A stretch of DNA of 16,041 nt from an uncultured Roseburia sp. (GTDB lineage: Bacteria; Bacillota; Clostridia; Lachnospirales; Lachnospiraceae), in assembly GCA_945928585.1 (NCBI GenBank), contig CAMENQ010000011.1:1-16041 (forward strand), in the 5' to 3' direction. This document shows, piece by piece, positions 1-7,169 of this stretch (its first letter is position 1; every line of letters starts with the position of its first letter). The position numbers were made by a program, and so were the translations under genes. Below the pieces are notes generated by a model, which saw only the letters and a program-made list of their open reading frames with translations, was not told the origin of the DNA and made no database searches.

Positions 1-42
1 CCTAAACATTGTTTATCTTTATGACAATAAAATAGCCTGTTG

Positions 43-1413
43 CTATTCACTTTTCCTTGCACAAACAATAAATTGAAATTCTATCATTAACTTTTCATCT
101 ATTTCCGGAAAAGCAGTTTTTAATTTATTTATGGCATCCAACTGTATATTAGTTATAGGCTGCCTTATGCCCTCTAAATGCTCTATTCTATAACCTGCCT
201 GCGAGAACATTTGCTGTATTTCATATAATGTAAATAAATGTATATGGGTTTTATCCAGCAATCCTGTATCTGTATATGTAAACCGTCCATATATTAACGG
301 AAGCAAAACTGATATATGCTGTACGTTCGGTATACTACTTACTATGCATCCATCATCATTAAGATGCGCCTTGCACATTTTAATAATATCTTCCGGGTTT
401 CTTAAATGTTCCAATACATCACCAAATATTATCACATCGAACTTTATGTCATTAAATGGTATTCCATCTGTTTCGATGTTACATTGTCTGGCATTAGCAA
501 AAAATTGAGCTATTTTAACAGCACTTTCATTTAATTCCAATCCATAAACGTTTGCATTTGAGAATACATTTTTTATTCCTAATAAGGTTGCACCTAAGTC
601 GCAGCCTATCTCTAATACATTTATTGTTTTTTTATCAGCTTTTGCTTTCGCAACTGTCTTTACGAGATCATTATTTGGCAATGTGTTGAAATAGTGCATT
701 CCCCACATATTTTCCATTTCCTTCATATCACTGTCATAAGTAGCACCGTCAACTATCAGCACTGATACTTTATTGTCGGTATGAAGATATGAATTTAGCA
801 TAATAGTGTTTTTTAATCCATTTTTCAATGCTTTAAGCTGAAAGTCCATCATTACCACATAAGAATTATATAGTTTTTCACAAAATCCTCCCGTTTTTTT
901 CCATAATTCATAGCTTATATATATTGCATATGGCTGTGTTGTCATAACATTGTGTAAATTTGAAGAGCTAAATTCATATTCCTCTGCCAAATGTTCATCT
1001 ATTGACATTTTAAATAAAAATTCATAAAGTTCGCATGCAAAAAGTGGTGATACCGTTCCAATATTATCATTTTGATGGACAGCATTATTTATTTTACTAA
1101 TAATGTCTTCCTTCATAAAAAATGTACTGTCTAATATTATAAAATCATTGCAGATGTTAAGTTCTCTTATTGTGTCATTAATTCTTTTTGCAAAGGACGC
1201 TTCCCCTTCTTCAAAATAAACATATGTAAGATAATCCTGACTTTTTGTCCATTCTCTCTCAGCATCATTTGAATGATTGTCAATTACAACAATTTCAAGC
1301 ATATCAAGATTACAATATGTTAATATTGATTCAATACACCTCTTATTTTGAACAGACTGATTTTCCATAGTTATAATAATCGTAACTTTTTTCTGGTTAT
1401 TTTCTTTTTCCAT
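43..1413 (-). CDS. Glycosyltransferase-methyltransferase fusion protein (GT2-like + class I SAM methyltransferase)
   Basis: A 456-residue soluble protein in two halves. Residues 10-210 look like a family 2 (GT-A) glycosyltransferase: a beta strand at 10-15 (VTIIIT), then IVVIDNHSND at 41-50, the usual nucleotide-sugar-binding start. The spot where a DxD metal motif is expected reads LDST (94-97), so the GT half may be weak or inactive. Residues 262-412 are a class I SAM-dependent methyltransferase: motif I VLEIGCDLG (266-274), an acidic residue after the second strand (LELNES, 292-297), and GDVLEHLRNP (331-340). No signal peptide or membrane segment. The ATG has a good AGGAG site 7 nt upstream. 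It is the last gene of the minus-strand block downstream of flagellin, so modification of flagellin or a surface glycan is plausible but inferred. Fold assignment is confident; the substrate is unknown. Confidence 0.85.
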   Translation of the reverse strand: MEKENNQKKVTIIITMENQSVQNKRCIESILTYCNLDMLEIVVIDNHSNDAEREWTKSQDYLTYVYFEEGEASFAKRINDTIRELNICNDFIILDSTFFMKEDIISKINNAVHQNDNIGTVSPLFACELYEFLFKMSIDEHLAEEYEFSSSNLHNVMTTQPYAIYISYELWKKTGGFCEKLYNSYVVMMDFQLKALKNGLKNTIMLNSYLHTDNKVSVLIVDGATYDSDMKEMENMWGMHYFNTLPNNDLVKTVAKAKADKKTINVLEIGCDLGATLLGIKNVFSNANVYGLELNESAVKIAQFFANARQCNIETDGIPFNDIKFDVIIFGDVLEHLRNPEDIIKMCKAHLNDDGCIVSSIPNVQHISVLLPLIYGRFTYTDTGLLDKTHIHLFTLYEIQQMFSQAGYRIEHLEGIRQPITNIQLDAINKLKTAFPEIDEKLMIEFQFIVCARKSE

Positions 1414-1460
1414 TTAGCTTCTCCTCATACACTTTATAGTTGCAGGCGCCTATAAAACGC

Positions 1461-1482
1461 CAAAAACCGTATAAAAACGGTA
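1461..1482 (-). terminator. Weak possible terminator between the two glycosyltransferase genes
   Basis: On the minus strand ACCGT, a six-base loop and ACGGT form a 5-bp stem followed by a short T run. The stem is short, so this is only a candidate for ending or pausing transcription between the 973-aa and 456-aa genes. Confidence 0.3.
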
Positions 1483-1503
1483 TCCTTTTGTTACTATAAT
1501 AAA

Positions 1504-1574
1504 ATATCTCCTTAAGGTTTATGGTGTTATAGAGTTGTCCAAAAACTATAAACCATCTGCCCGAAAGGAGATAT
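1504..1574. repeat. Imperfect inverted repeat in the 189-bp gap between glycosyltransferase genes
   Basis: The outer arms ATATCTCCTT (1504-1513) and AAGGAGATAT (1565-1574) are perfect 10-bp complements. Inside them TTATAG (1527-1532) pairs with CTATAA (1546-1551) around a 13-base loop. It begins 28 nt after the stop codon of the 973-aa gene in the direction of transcription, so it could be a 3' stabilising or processing structure. The right arm also reads as a Shine-Dalgarno sequence on the plus strand, ahead of an ATG at 1580, but that frame only runs antisense into the 973-aa gene. Confidence 0.5.
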
Positions 1575-1602
1575 ACTTAATGGACTTACAATCAATGTAT
1601 GA

Positions 1603-4524
1603 TTACATTGTTGATTTGATAGTATCTAATATCAATGATATCTCTTTCTTAAATCCCGGAAAGCTTTTCAACGCATGTCTTAATCTGCCGACTATCTGTC
1701 CAATTATCTGTCCGGAAGTACTGTCGTCCATATACTTCATAGCTGTATATATATCATATGCTGCTCTTATTTCTCCCGACACTGCCATGTCAGAATCATC
1801 ATTTAACACATTTATACTATAATATCTTTCAGCAAAGATTCCTGTTTTTTGAACATATTTGAAAAATACATCCATATGTACATCCATATCACTTTTATCC
1901 GAAAGACATTTCCTGATAACAGCGTTTTCAAAATATAATGTCTGCAGACCTTTATCCATAGTGCTGTCATCTAAGATACTTTTCTTAAGTTTTTCCGCTG
2001 TTCCTGTCTGAAGCTTTTCCCAGAGCCTTTCAACAAAAGTATCTGTGCTTTTAATGCTTAACTTCTGCAAATATAATGATATTCTTTCTTTGCACAATTC
2101 AAACATATTTTCTTCTAAAAGAATCTTTGAAAATTGATAAACAAACTCATTCATCCACATTTCACATTGTATGGCTGAAATCATATCAAAAACCTTTTCA
2201 AACAGTTCATCATCAGCTCTCAATACACCCTCAACAAAGAAGTATGTTTCATTAAACACTTCGTCCGGCTTTATGTAATTCAGTTCAGCTATTGCCCCCT
2301 CCATATCCCCCAGCTTACAATATGCACAAAAAGCTATAACGTGACCATCTGTTATCGCTGCCGGATTTTTACATACATGCGTTCCTGTAAATGCCTTCAT
2401 TTCATTTCCAATAGGATTTTTATCATATTTATTTTTATACTCCACATACTTTTTGTAGTTTTCAAGTACTTCTTCAGGAGCATGACTGCATCTTAATCCT
2501 ACATCTGCAAGATTATAGTAAAAATATGCCATTTCAACATCTGTAAATTTATATTTGCTCATGAGCATTTTAGACATAGAAAACAAACGCTCACTTGTAG
2601 CATGATAAAATGTAGATAAAATACTTGTGGCATGCTGTCTTCCAAAATATGCATCAGGATACTCCATATCTATGGCAATTCCTCTAAAAAAATATCCCAA
2701 TGCTTCATTGAAATATCCTATGTTTGCCATTTCATTAGCAAGCTGATAATTATAACGTGGATGTGCTGGATATTCGTATACATCATATAACAAAATACTG
2801 GTATTTCTTCTGTATTTCTTATTCAGCTTTTTTTCATCCTCTCTCATAAAGCCTTCGTGATTTGCCACTGCATTCAGAGGAAGTACTATAGGATTTCCTT
2901 CAATTGTAAGACAGTCATGTATCCTTCCTTCAAAGTGCAGATCCGGTGTGATTTTTGCTACTCTGATGGCAAAATTTTCTGTAAATACATCTGCTGATTT
3001 ATAAAGTCTGTTTTTTTGTGTATAACCTGCTGCATCACATTTTTTATATAAACCTTTTTTGAAAAAATCTATTATGCCATCTACATTTTCAAACCATTCG
3101 TCATCATCTATGGACATATACCATAAACCTTTTGCATTATATATGCCTGTATTTCTTGCAGCTGACATATTATCGCACCACGGAAATTCTACTATTCTGG
3201 CTCCATATTTTTTACATACTTCTATAGTTCCGTCTGTACTTCCTGTGTCTACCACTACAAGTTCTGCATCCAGATTGTCTAAAAGAGGCTTTATACCGGA
3301 AAGACATCTGTCTATGGTTTCTATTTGATTACTTACCGGTACACCTATAGTAAGCACATATTCTCTTCCTTCATATTTTCCTCCTGTATATACAGGATTT
3401 TTCTTATATACATACTCACCCTTTTCATTTTTTGTAGGAACAAGCTTGCTTAAATCAAATTTGACGTTTGGCAGCTTATCCAAAGGAAGCACATCTATCA
3501 TAGGCGGATATTCATTTTCTTTTTCAAATATCTTTTCTACTATAATCTGATTTGGCTTTATTTCATAAACCTTATCATAGTCTGAAAGAATATTTTTAAT
3601 TGTTTCATTTTCTTCAGGCTTTTCATTATCCAAATTTTCTATATATTTGATTTTCCAGTAATGTGAAAAAACATCTTTCATGTCTGTAAAACAGATATAA
3701 TCTGTGTTTTCTTCTTTGAATACAGGCGGATATGGAAAGTTTAACAAACTGCTTCCGTTTGTAAATATCTGATAAACAGCTTTCTTCATATTTGACACAT
3801 CTACATTGTTTTGGTCATTTTTTCCATTATCCGTCCATTTATAATATATATTTTCATATTCCTGTCTGAAAACACTATGCCACTTTTTGTAATTTACCAT
3901 ATTCAAAATATCATTATCATGAAGACACCATGGCTTTTCCATATAAGGCACAACCACCTTATAACCTGCCTTTATAAATTCCAATGATTGCGAACAGTCG
4001 TAAAAATCCCAGCCTTTAAACAAATCTTCTCTCCAAGGCAGGTCATACTGTGTAGCCATAAGCAGGCCATCTATTACCACTACGTCCTCATATGGTTTTT
4101 CTGCCTTCGAAAAAAGAGAATAGCAGTTTTGTTTAATTATATCAGCATATACTTCTCCCACACGTCTGTGCATCCCGTCAGACCATGGGCATCCGTCCGC
4201 TGCTATTGTTCTATTTCCTACCATACCCAACATACCAATATTTTTGTTACTGTTAAAAATATCTAATATTTTGCCGATAAAATCTTTTTCTATTATCAAA
4301 ACATCCTGATGGAGATATACTTTGTACTTTGCGTCACTCATTTTCATGGCGCTGTTATATCCCGATGTCATACTGTCTGCGTCTTTTATGGAAAGTATCT
4401 CTGTTTCGTAACCGCAAGGTACTTCCAATTGGTTTATGTACAGTATACATTCCTTCAAAAGTGTTTCATCATTTGTACATATAATAAAACAGATTTTTTT
4501 ATTATTTACATTCATTGTCATCAC
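1603..4524 (-). CDS. Large multi-domain glycosyltransferase (two GT-A-like domains, DUF616-like linker, helical-repeat C-terminus)
   Basis: A 973-residue cytoplasmic protein. Residues 8-215 resemble the Glyco_tranf_2_5 type of glycosyltransferase (strand ICFIIC, then YLHQDV at 70-75, where a metal motif sits). Residues 249-298 (VYQIFTNG, TDYICFTD, YWKIKYIEN) resemble a fragment of the TOD1/DUF616 family. Residues 389-560 are a classic family 2 glycosyltransferase with VVDTGSTDGT (424-433), SAARNTG (454-460) and the metal site DDDEW (473-477). From about 570 to the end the protein is helical and TPR-like. The start is GTG at 4524, 7 nt after GGGAG; ATG codons at 4521 and 4515 are alternatives. 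The gene overlaps the upstream 159-aa gene by 23 nt, so the two are probably translationally coupled. Its place near flagellin suggests a protein- or flagellin-glycosylating enzyme; this is inference. The GT2 domain is certain, the other parts less so. Confidence 0.85.
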   Translation of the reverse strand: MMTMNVNNKKICFIICTNDETLLKECILYINQLEVPCGYETEILSIKDADSMTSGYNSAMKMSDAKYKVYLHQDVLIIEKDFIGKILDIFNSNKNIGMLGMVGNRTIAADGCPWSDGMHRRVGEVYADIIKQNCYSLFSKAEKPYEDVVVIDGLLMATQYDLPWREDLFKGWDFYDCSQSLEFIKAGYKVVVPYMEKPWCLHDNDILNMVNYKKWHSVFRQEYENIYYKWTDNGKNDQNNVDVSNMKKAVYQIFTNGSSLLNFPYPPVFKEENTDYICFTDMKDVFSHYWKIKYIENLDNEKPEENETIKNILSDYDKVYEIKPNQIIVEKIFEKENEYPPMIDVLPLDKLPNVKFDLSKLVPTKNEKGEYVYKKNPVYTGGKYEGREYVLTIGVPVSNQIETIDRCLSGIKPLLDNLDAELVVVDTGSTDGTIEVCKKYGARIVEFPWCDNMSAARNTGIYNAKGLWYMSIDDDEWFENVDGIIDFFKKGLYKKCDAAGYTQKNRLYKSADVFTENFAIRVAKITPDLHFEGRIHDCLTIEGNPIVLPLNAVANHEGFMREDEKKLNKKYRRNTSILLYDVYEYPAHPRYNYQLANEMANIGYFNEALGYFFRGIAIDMEYPDAYFGRQHATSILSTFYHATSERLFSMSKMLMSKYKFTDVEMAYFYYNLADVGLRCSHAPEEVLENYKKYVEYKNKYDKNPIGNEMKAFTGTHVCKNPAAITDGHVIAFCAYCKLGDMEGAIAELNYIKPDEVFNETYFFVEGVLRADDELFEKVFDMISAIQCEMWMNEFVYQFSKILLEENMFELCKERISLYLQKLSIKSTDTFVERLWEKLQTGTAEKLKKSILDDSTMDKGLQTLYFENAVIRKCLSDKSDMDVHMDVFFKYVQKTGIFAERYYSINVLNDDSDMAVSGEIRAAYDIYTAMKYMDDSTSGQIIGQIVGRLRHALKSFPGFKKEISLILDTIKSTM

Positions 4525-4981
4525 TTTTCTTCTCCCTGATATATTTCAACAGGTTGGCAAAATACTCTGCTTCCCCTGACTTTTGTCCTTTTTTTTCTTT
4601 ATATAAGTCAATAAGTCCTTTACATACCTTTTCCTTATAAAAAGTATTTATAAGAACCATTGATGCCAGCATATAAACTGATACCTTGTTTTTTTCGCAA
4701 TAATCATAAAATTCATTTATTGCTTCCTTAGGCATATCAAATTCTATTCTTCTAAGCATAAGCTTTACTTTTGTAAAATGCTCAGCCAGTACGTCCATAT
4801 TTACCGAATAATCAAACACCGTATACTCTGACCCGCTTTCCACCTCTGTGTGGAAAATCTTTACAAGCCTGTTTAATATAATAAGTTTTTCATTCCATGC
4901 CTGCACTGAAGCCAACGCTTCTTCAACTTTTATTATTTCTCCCTGCTTTAACAGTTCATATATATTTTCTTCTGTCTGCAT
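4502..4981 (-). CDS. Uncharacterised helical protein, 159 aa
   Basis: I do not recognise this family. The protein is charged, soluble and predicted mostly alpha-helical, with no signal peptide, membrane segment or metal motif. It could be a small helical-repeat or chaperone-like partner, but it does not resemble FliS or FlgN. ATG at 4981 has AGGAG 4-5 nt upstream. Its 3' end overlaps the start of the 973-aa glycosyltransferase by 23 nt, which strongly supports it as a real gene and links it to that enzyme. A strong terminator separates it from the upstream flagellin gene, so it needs readthrough or its own promoter; no convincing promoter is visible in the 47-nt gap. Confidence 0.7.
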   Translation of the reverse strand: MQTEENIYELLKQGEIIKVEEALASVQAWNEKLIILNRLVKIFHTEVESGSEYTVFDYSVNMDVLAEHFTKVKLMLRRIEFDMPKEAINEFYDYCEKNKVSVYMLASMVLINTFYKEKVCKGLIDLYKEKKGQKSGEAEYFANLLKYIREKKSDDNECK

Positions 4982-5028
4982 AATCTCCTGCCCCTGTCTG
5001 CATATGTAATGTTTCTTATTTTAAAACA

Positions 5029-5059
5029 AGGGCATCCCAACCCAAGTTTGGGACGCCCT
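5029..5059. terminator. Bidirectional intrinsic terminator after flagellin
   Basis: A 12-bp stem (AGGGCATCCCAA at 5029-5040 with TTGGGACGCCCT at 5048-5059, one G-U pair) encloses a 7-base loop. T-rich tracts follow on both strands. It begins 28 nt after the flagellin stop codon and should end the abundant flagellin transcript. Confidence 0.85.
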
Positions 5060-5087
5060 GTGTTTTTTAATATTTTGGTTTTCTTTA

Positions 5088-6728
5088 TTAGCCGAGTAAT
5101 GAAAGAACTCCCTGTGTTGACTGATTAGCCTGTGCAAGCATAGACTGACCTGCCTGTGCAAGAATATTATTCTTTGAGTACTCAACCATTTCTTCAGCCA
5201 TATCTGTGTCACGAAGTCTTGACTCTGCTGTCTGAGTATTCTCAGCTGCTGTGTCAAGGTTAGAGATTGTATGCTCAAGTCTGTTCTGAACAGCACCCAT
5301 CTCTCCTCTTGCCTTTGATACTTTCTTAATAGCTGCATCGATAGTACTTGTTGCCTTCTGTGCACCTTCCTGTGTACTTAAGTCAACTTTATTTCCATCT
5401 ACACCAAGTGCTCTTGCACTCATATCGCCGATAGAGAATGTCATAGTCTGACCTTCATTTGCACCTATCTGGAGTGTAATACCGCCACCAGCTGTAGCTG
5501 TGTCGTAACCATCCTGTCCATATAATGCATCTGCATCGCCTACGCCTGCTCCGCCTGTAAGAGTCATAGCTGCTGTAATTGAAGCTGCACCGTTTGTTGC
5601 CATAAAAGTCTTAGGATCATCAGGTGTAGCTCCGCTAAGTGTAACATCAAGATCAAGTCCTGCTTCCTTAAGTAAGTCTTCAAGATCTTCCTCTGTATAT
5701 TCCTTACCTGCTGCAAGATGAAGTGTGTATGAACCAGCTGCTGTTGTAGAGTTTGCTGAATTATAAGCGTGCTCTGTCTTAGTCTCTACTTCTTCTTTTC
5801 CATCAGCCTTATCAAATGCGATATGGATAGAAACAGAGTTCATATCTGAACCGTATTTATTAGCTGTGAGCTGAATTGTCTGTGCTCCAACAAAGTTACC
5901 ATCTGCTAAACTCTGAGCTGCTGATGTTGCCTTTTTACCACCTACTGTTACTCCTGTATTTGAAGTAGTACCATTAGATCCTGCACTTAATGTACCATTC
6001 TTAAGTGTAAGTGTTAAATCAGCAGGTGTACCTGTAGCTGAACTGTCTTCCTGTTTAGCATTTGCTATTAACTCATCAATCTCATCCTGGGTATATACTC
6101 TGTTTGCTGCAAGATTTAATGTAAGTGTCTGTCCGTTATTGCTCCAGATAGCTGTCTCGCTTCCAGCCTTTGTCAAGCTTGATGCTGATGTAGAAACCTG
6201 TACACTTGCTACACTTGATGTAAGAATAGCACCTGCAAGCTGTGAAGCTGTATCTGTCTGAATTACACCAAACTTAGGACCGGCACTTGTTGTTCCCTTA
6301 CCACCAGCCTGTGAGCCGTCAAGAAGCTTCATAGTATTGAATTCAGTAGTTTCAGAAATTCTTGTAAGTTCATCCTGAAGCTGGCTGATTTCATCGTTTA
6401 CAGCCTCTCTATCATCATCTGTCTCTGTACCGTTAGCTGCCTGTACAGATAACTCTCTCATTCTCTGAAGGATAGAATGTGTCTCGTTTAAAGCACCTTC
6501 TGCTGTCTGGATAAGTGAAATACCATCCTGTGCGTTGTCAGAAGCTTTGTTTAAGCCTCTTATCTGGCTTCTCATCTTCTCTGAAATAGAAAGTCCTGCT
6601 GCGTCATCTGCTGCTCTGTTAATCTTGTAGCCTGATGATAACTTCTCTGTAGACTTTGACTGTGCACTTGTTGTGATTCCTAATAATCTGTTGGCGTTAA
6701 GAGCCGCCATATTGTGTTGTACTACCAT
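5088..6728 (-). CDS. hag: Flagellin, major flagellar filament protein
   Basis: A 546-residue flagellin, exported through the flagellar type III system and polymerised into the filament. The N-terminal D0/D1 region (1-140) has hallmark segments such as [20 protein letters not shown] (30-49). Residues 87-96 ([10 protein letters not shown]) match the TLR5-recognised stretch of enteric flagellins at the same numbering. The C-terminal D1/D0 region (about 418-546) ends in [16 protein letters not shown], normal for the family. The middle (141-417) is the variable, surface-exposed part: rich in Ser, Thr, Ala and Gly and holding two similar segments, about 199-242 and 332-374, each with TLxLAA, then YT and a short acidic helix, like Flagellin_IN repeats. 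The start has GGAGG 9 nt upstream. It is transcribed alone from a sigma-28-type promoter and ends at a strong terminator. The Ser/Thr-rich middle would suit O-glycosylation by the neighbouring enzymes, but this is inferred. Confidence 0.97.
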   Translation of the reverse strand: MVVQHNMAALNANRLLGITTSAQSKSTEKLSSGYKINRAADDAAGLSISEKMRSQIRGLNKASDNAQDGISLIQTAEGALNETHSILQRMRELSVQAANGTETDDDREAVNDEISQLQDELTRISETTEFNTMKLLDGSQAGGKGTTSAGPKFGVIQTDTASQLAGAILTSSVASVQVSTSASSLTKAGSETAIWSNNGQTLTLNLAANRVYTQDEIDELIANAKQEDSSATGTPADLTLTLKNGTLSAGSNGTTSNTGVTVGGKKATSAAQSLADGNFVGAQTIQLTANKYGSDMNSVSIHIAFDKADGKEEVETKTEHAYNSANSTTAAGSYTLHLAAGKEYTEEDLEDLLKEAGLDLDVTLSGATPDDPKTFMATNGAASITAAMTLTGGAGVGDADALYGQDGYDTATAGGGITLQIGANEGQTMTFSIGDMSARALGVDGNKVDLSTQEGAQKATSTIDAAIKKVSKARGEMGAVQNRLEHTISNLDTAAENTQTAESRLRDTDMAEEMVEYSKNNILAQAGQSMLAQANQSTQGVLSLLG

Positions 6729-6736
6729 AATTTTGT

Positions 6737-6746
6737 ACCTCCATGT
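6737..6746 (-). promoter_or_regulatory. Flagellin Shine-Dalgarno sequence inside a CsrA-type site
   Basis: The minus strand reads ACATGGAGGT, an exact match to the CsrA consensus ACANGGANGU, and it contains the ribosome-binding site 9 nt before the flagellin ATG. In Bacillus, CsrA represses hag translation by binding a site that covers the Shine-Dalgarno sequence. The match here is seen in the sequence; the regulation is inferred. Confidence 0.55.
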
Positions 6747-6809
6747 AATAAATTTTTATTTTTTTAATATTTTAGTCCCGTTTCAGTTCCGTCTTCCGCG
6801 GGTTATGTA

Positions 6810-6845
6810 TAATAAGCTGACGCTCCATGGCACGCCGCATTATTA
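6810..6845 (-). promoter_or_regulatory. Hairpin in flagellin leader presenting a GGA loop (second CsrA-like site)
   Basis: The leader RNA can fold as UAAUAA, GC and GGCGU paired with GCGUC, GC and UUAUUA, with two single-base bulges. This gives a 13-bp stem with an eight-base loop GCCAUGGA. The loop and its 3' edge read CAUGGAGC, seven of eight bases of CANGGANG, with GGA exposed as CsrA prefers. It lies about 80 nt upstream of the Shine-Dalgarno site, the spacing type expected for dual-site repression. Confidence 0.5.
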
Positions 6846-6874
6846 TCTGTAAGTGTGAATTTTATGGTTACGAT

Positions 6875-6898
6875 GTAACATAATATATATTGTGTTAC
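6875..6898. repeat. Inverted repeat at the 5' end of the flagellin leader
   Basis: The arms GTAACA and TGTTAC, continued by an AT-rich core, make a 24-bp near-perfect palindrome with one mismatched pair. It would start about 10 nt after the predicted transcription start, so it could be a 5' stabilising hairpin, or an operator in DNA form. Confidence 0.45.
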
Positions 6899-6914
6899 CT
6901 TACTTACATTTTAT

Positions 6915-6941
6915 ATATCGTCTAAAAAAAGATAAACTTAA
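6915..6941 (-). promoter_or_regulatory. Sigma-28 (SigD/FliA-type) flagellin promoter
   Basis: On the minus strand TTAAGTTT (-35, 6934-6941), an 11-nt spacer, then GACGATAT (-10, 6915-6922). This is 7 of 8 bases in each half compared with TAAAGTTT-N11-GCCGATAT, at the exact spacing of flagellar sigma factors. The predicted start near 6908 leaves a leader of about 180 nt before the flagellin ATG. Confidence 0.85.
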
Positions 6942-7084
6942 CACTTTATATAAAAAAATTTTTAAAAATTCCAAAAAATATTATTTTTGATGAAATCCTT
7001 ATAATTTGAGAACGATTGATAATTAGTCTGTCAGAACATATCAGTCTGAATCCGTACTTTCGGTTTAAGACTTAAAGAATTTAA
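6942..7084. other. Non-coding AT-rich spacer between the flagellin and cca promoters
   Basis: No plausible open frame on either strand. The only structure I see is a short TCAGA/TCTGA inverted repeat near 7035. No tRNA, small RNA or terminator can be supported. It simply separates two divergent promoters. Confidence 0.5.
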
Positions 7085-7113
7085 TTGTAAATAAACTCAA
7101 TTTCCCGTATAAT
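7085..7113 (+). promoter_or_regulatory. Sigma-A promoter for cca
   Basis: TTGTAA (7085-7090), a 17-nt spacer, then a perfect TATAAT (7108-7113). Transcription would start near 7120, about 50 nt before the cca ATG. A small hairpin (ATACAGA/TCTGTAT, 7118-7136) lies at the transcript's 5' end. Confidence 0.75.
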
Positions 7114-7169
7114 TAAAATACAGATATTTTCTGTATATATTATTTATTATTAATGAAAGAAAAAAAATT

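Noticed and set aside
1535..1822. Plus-strand 95-aa frame with a Shine-Dalgarno-like sequence before an internal ATG at 1580
   Set aside because: It is antisense to the 3' end of the 973-aa glycosyltransferase and shows no recognisable protein; kept only as a finding about the intergenic element.
5021..5365. Minus-strand 114-aa frame at the flagellin 3' end
   Set aside because: Out-of-frame shadow of the flagellin C-terminus that runs through the terminator.
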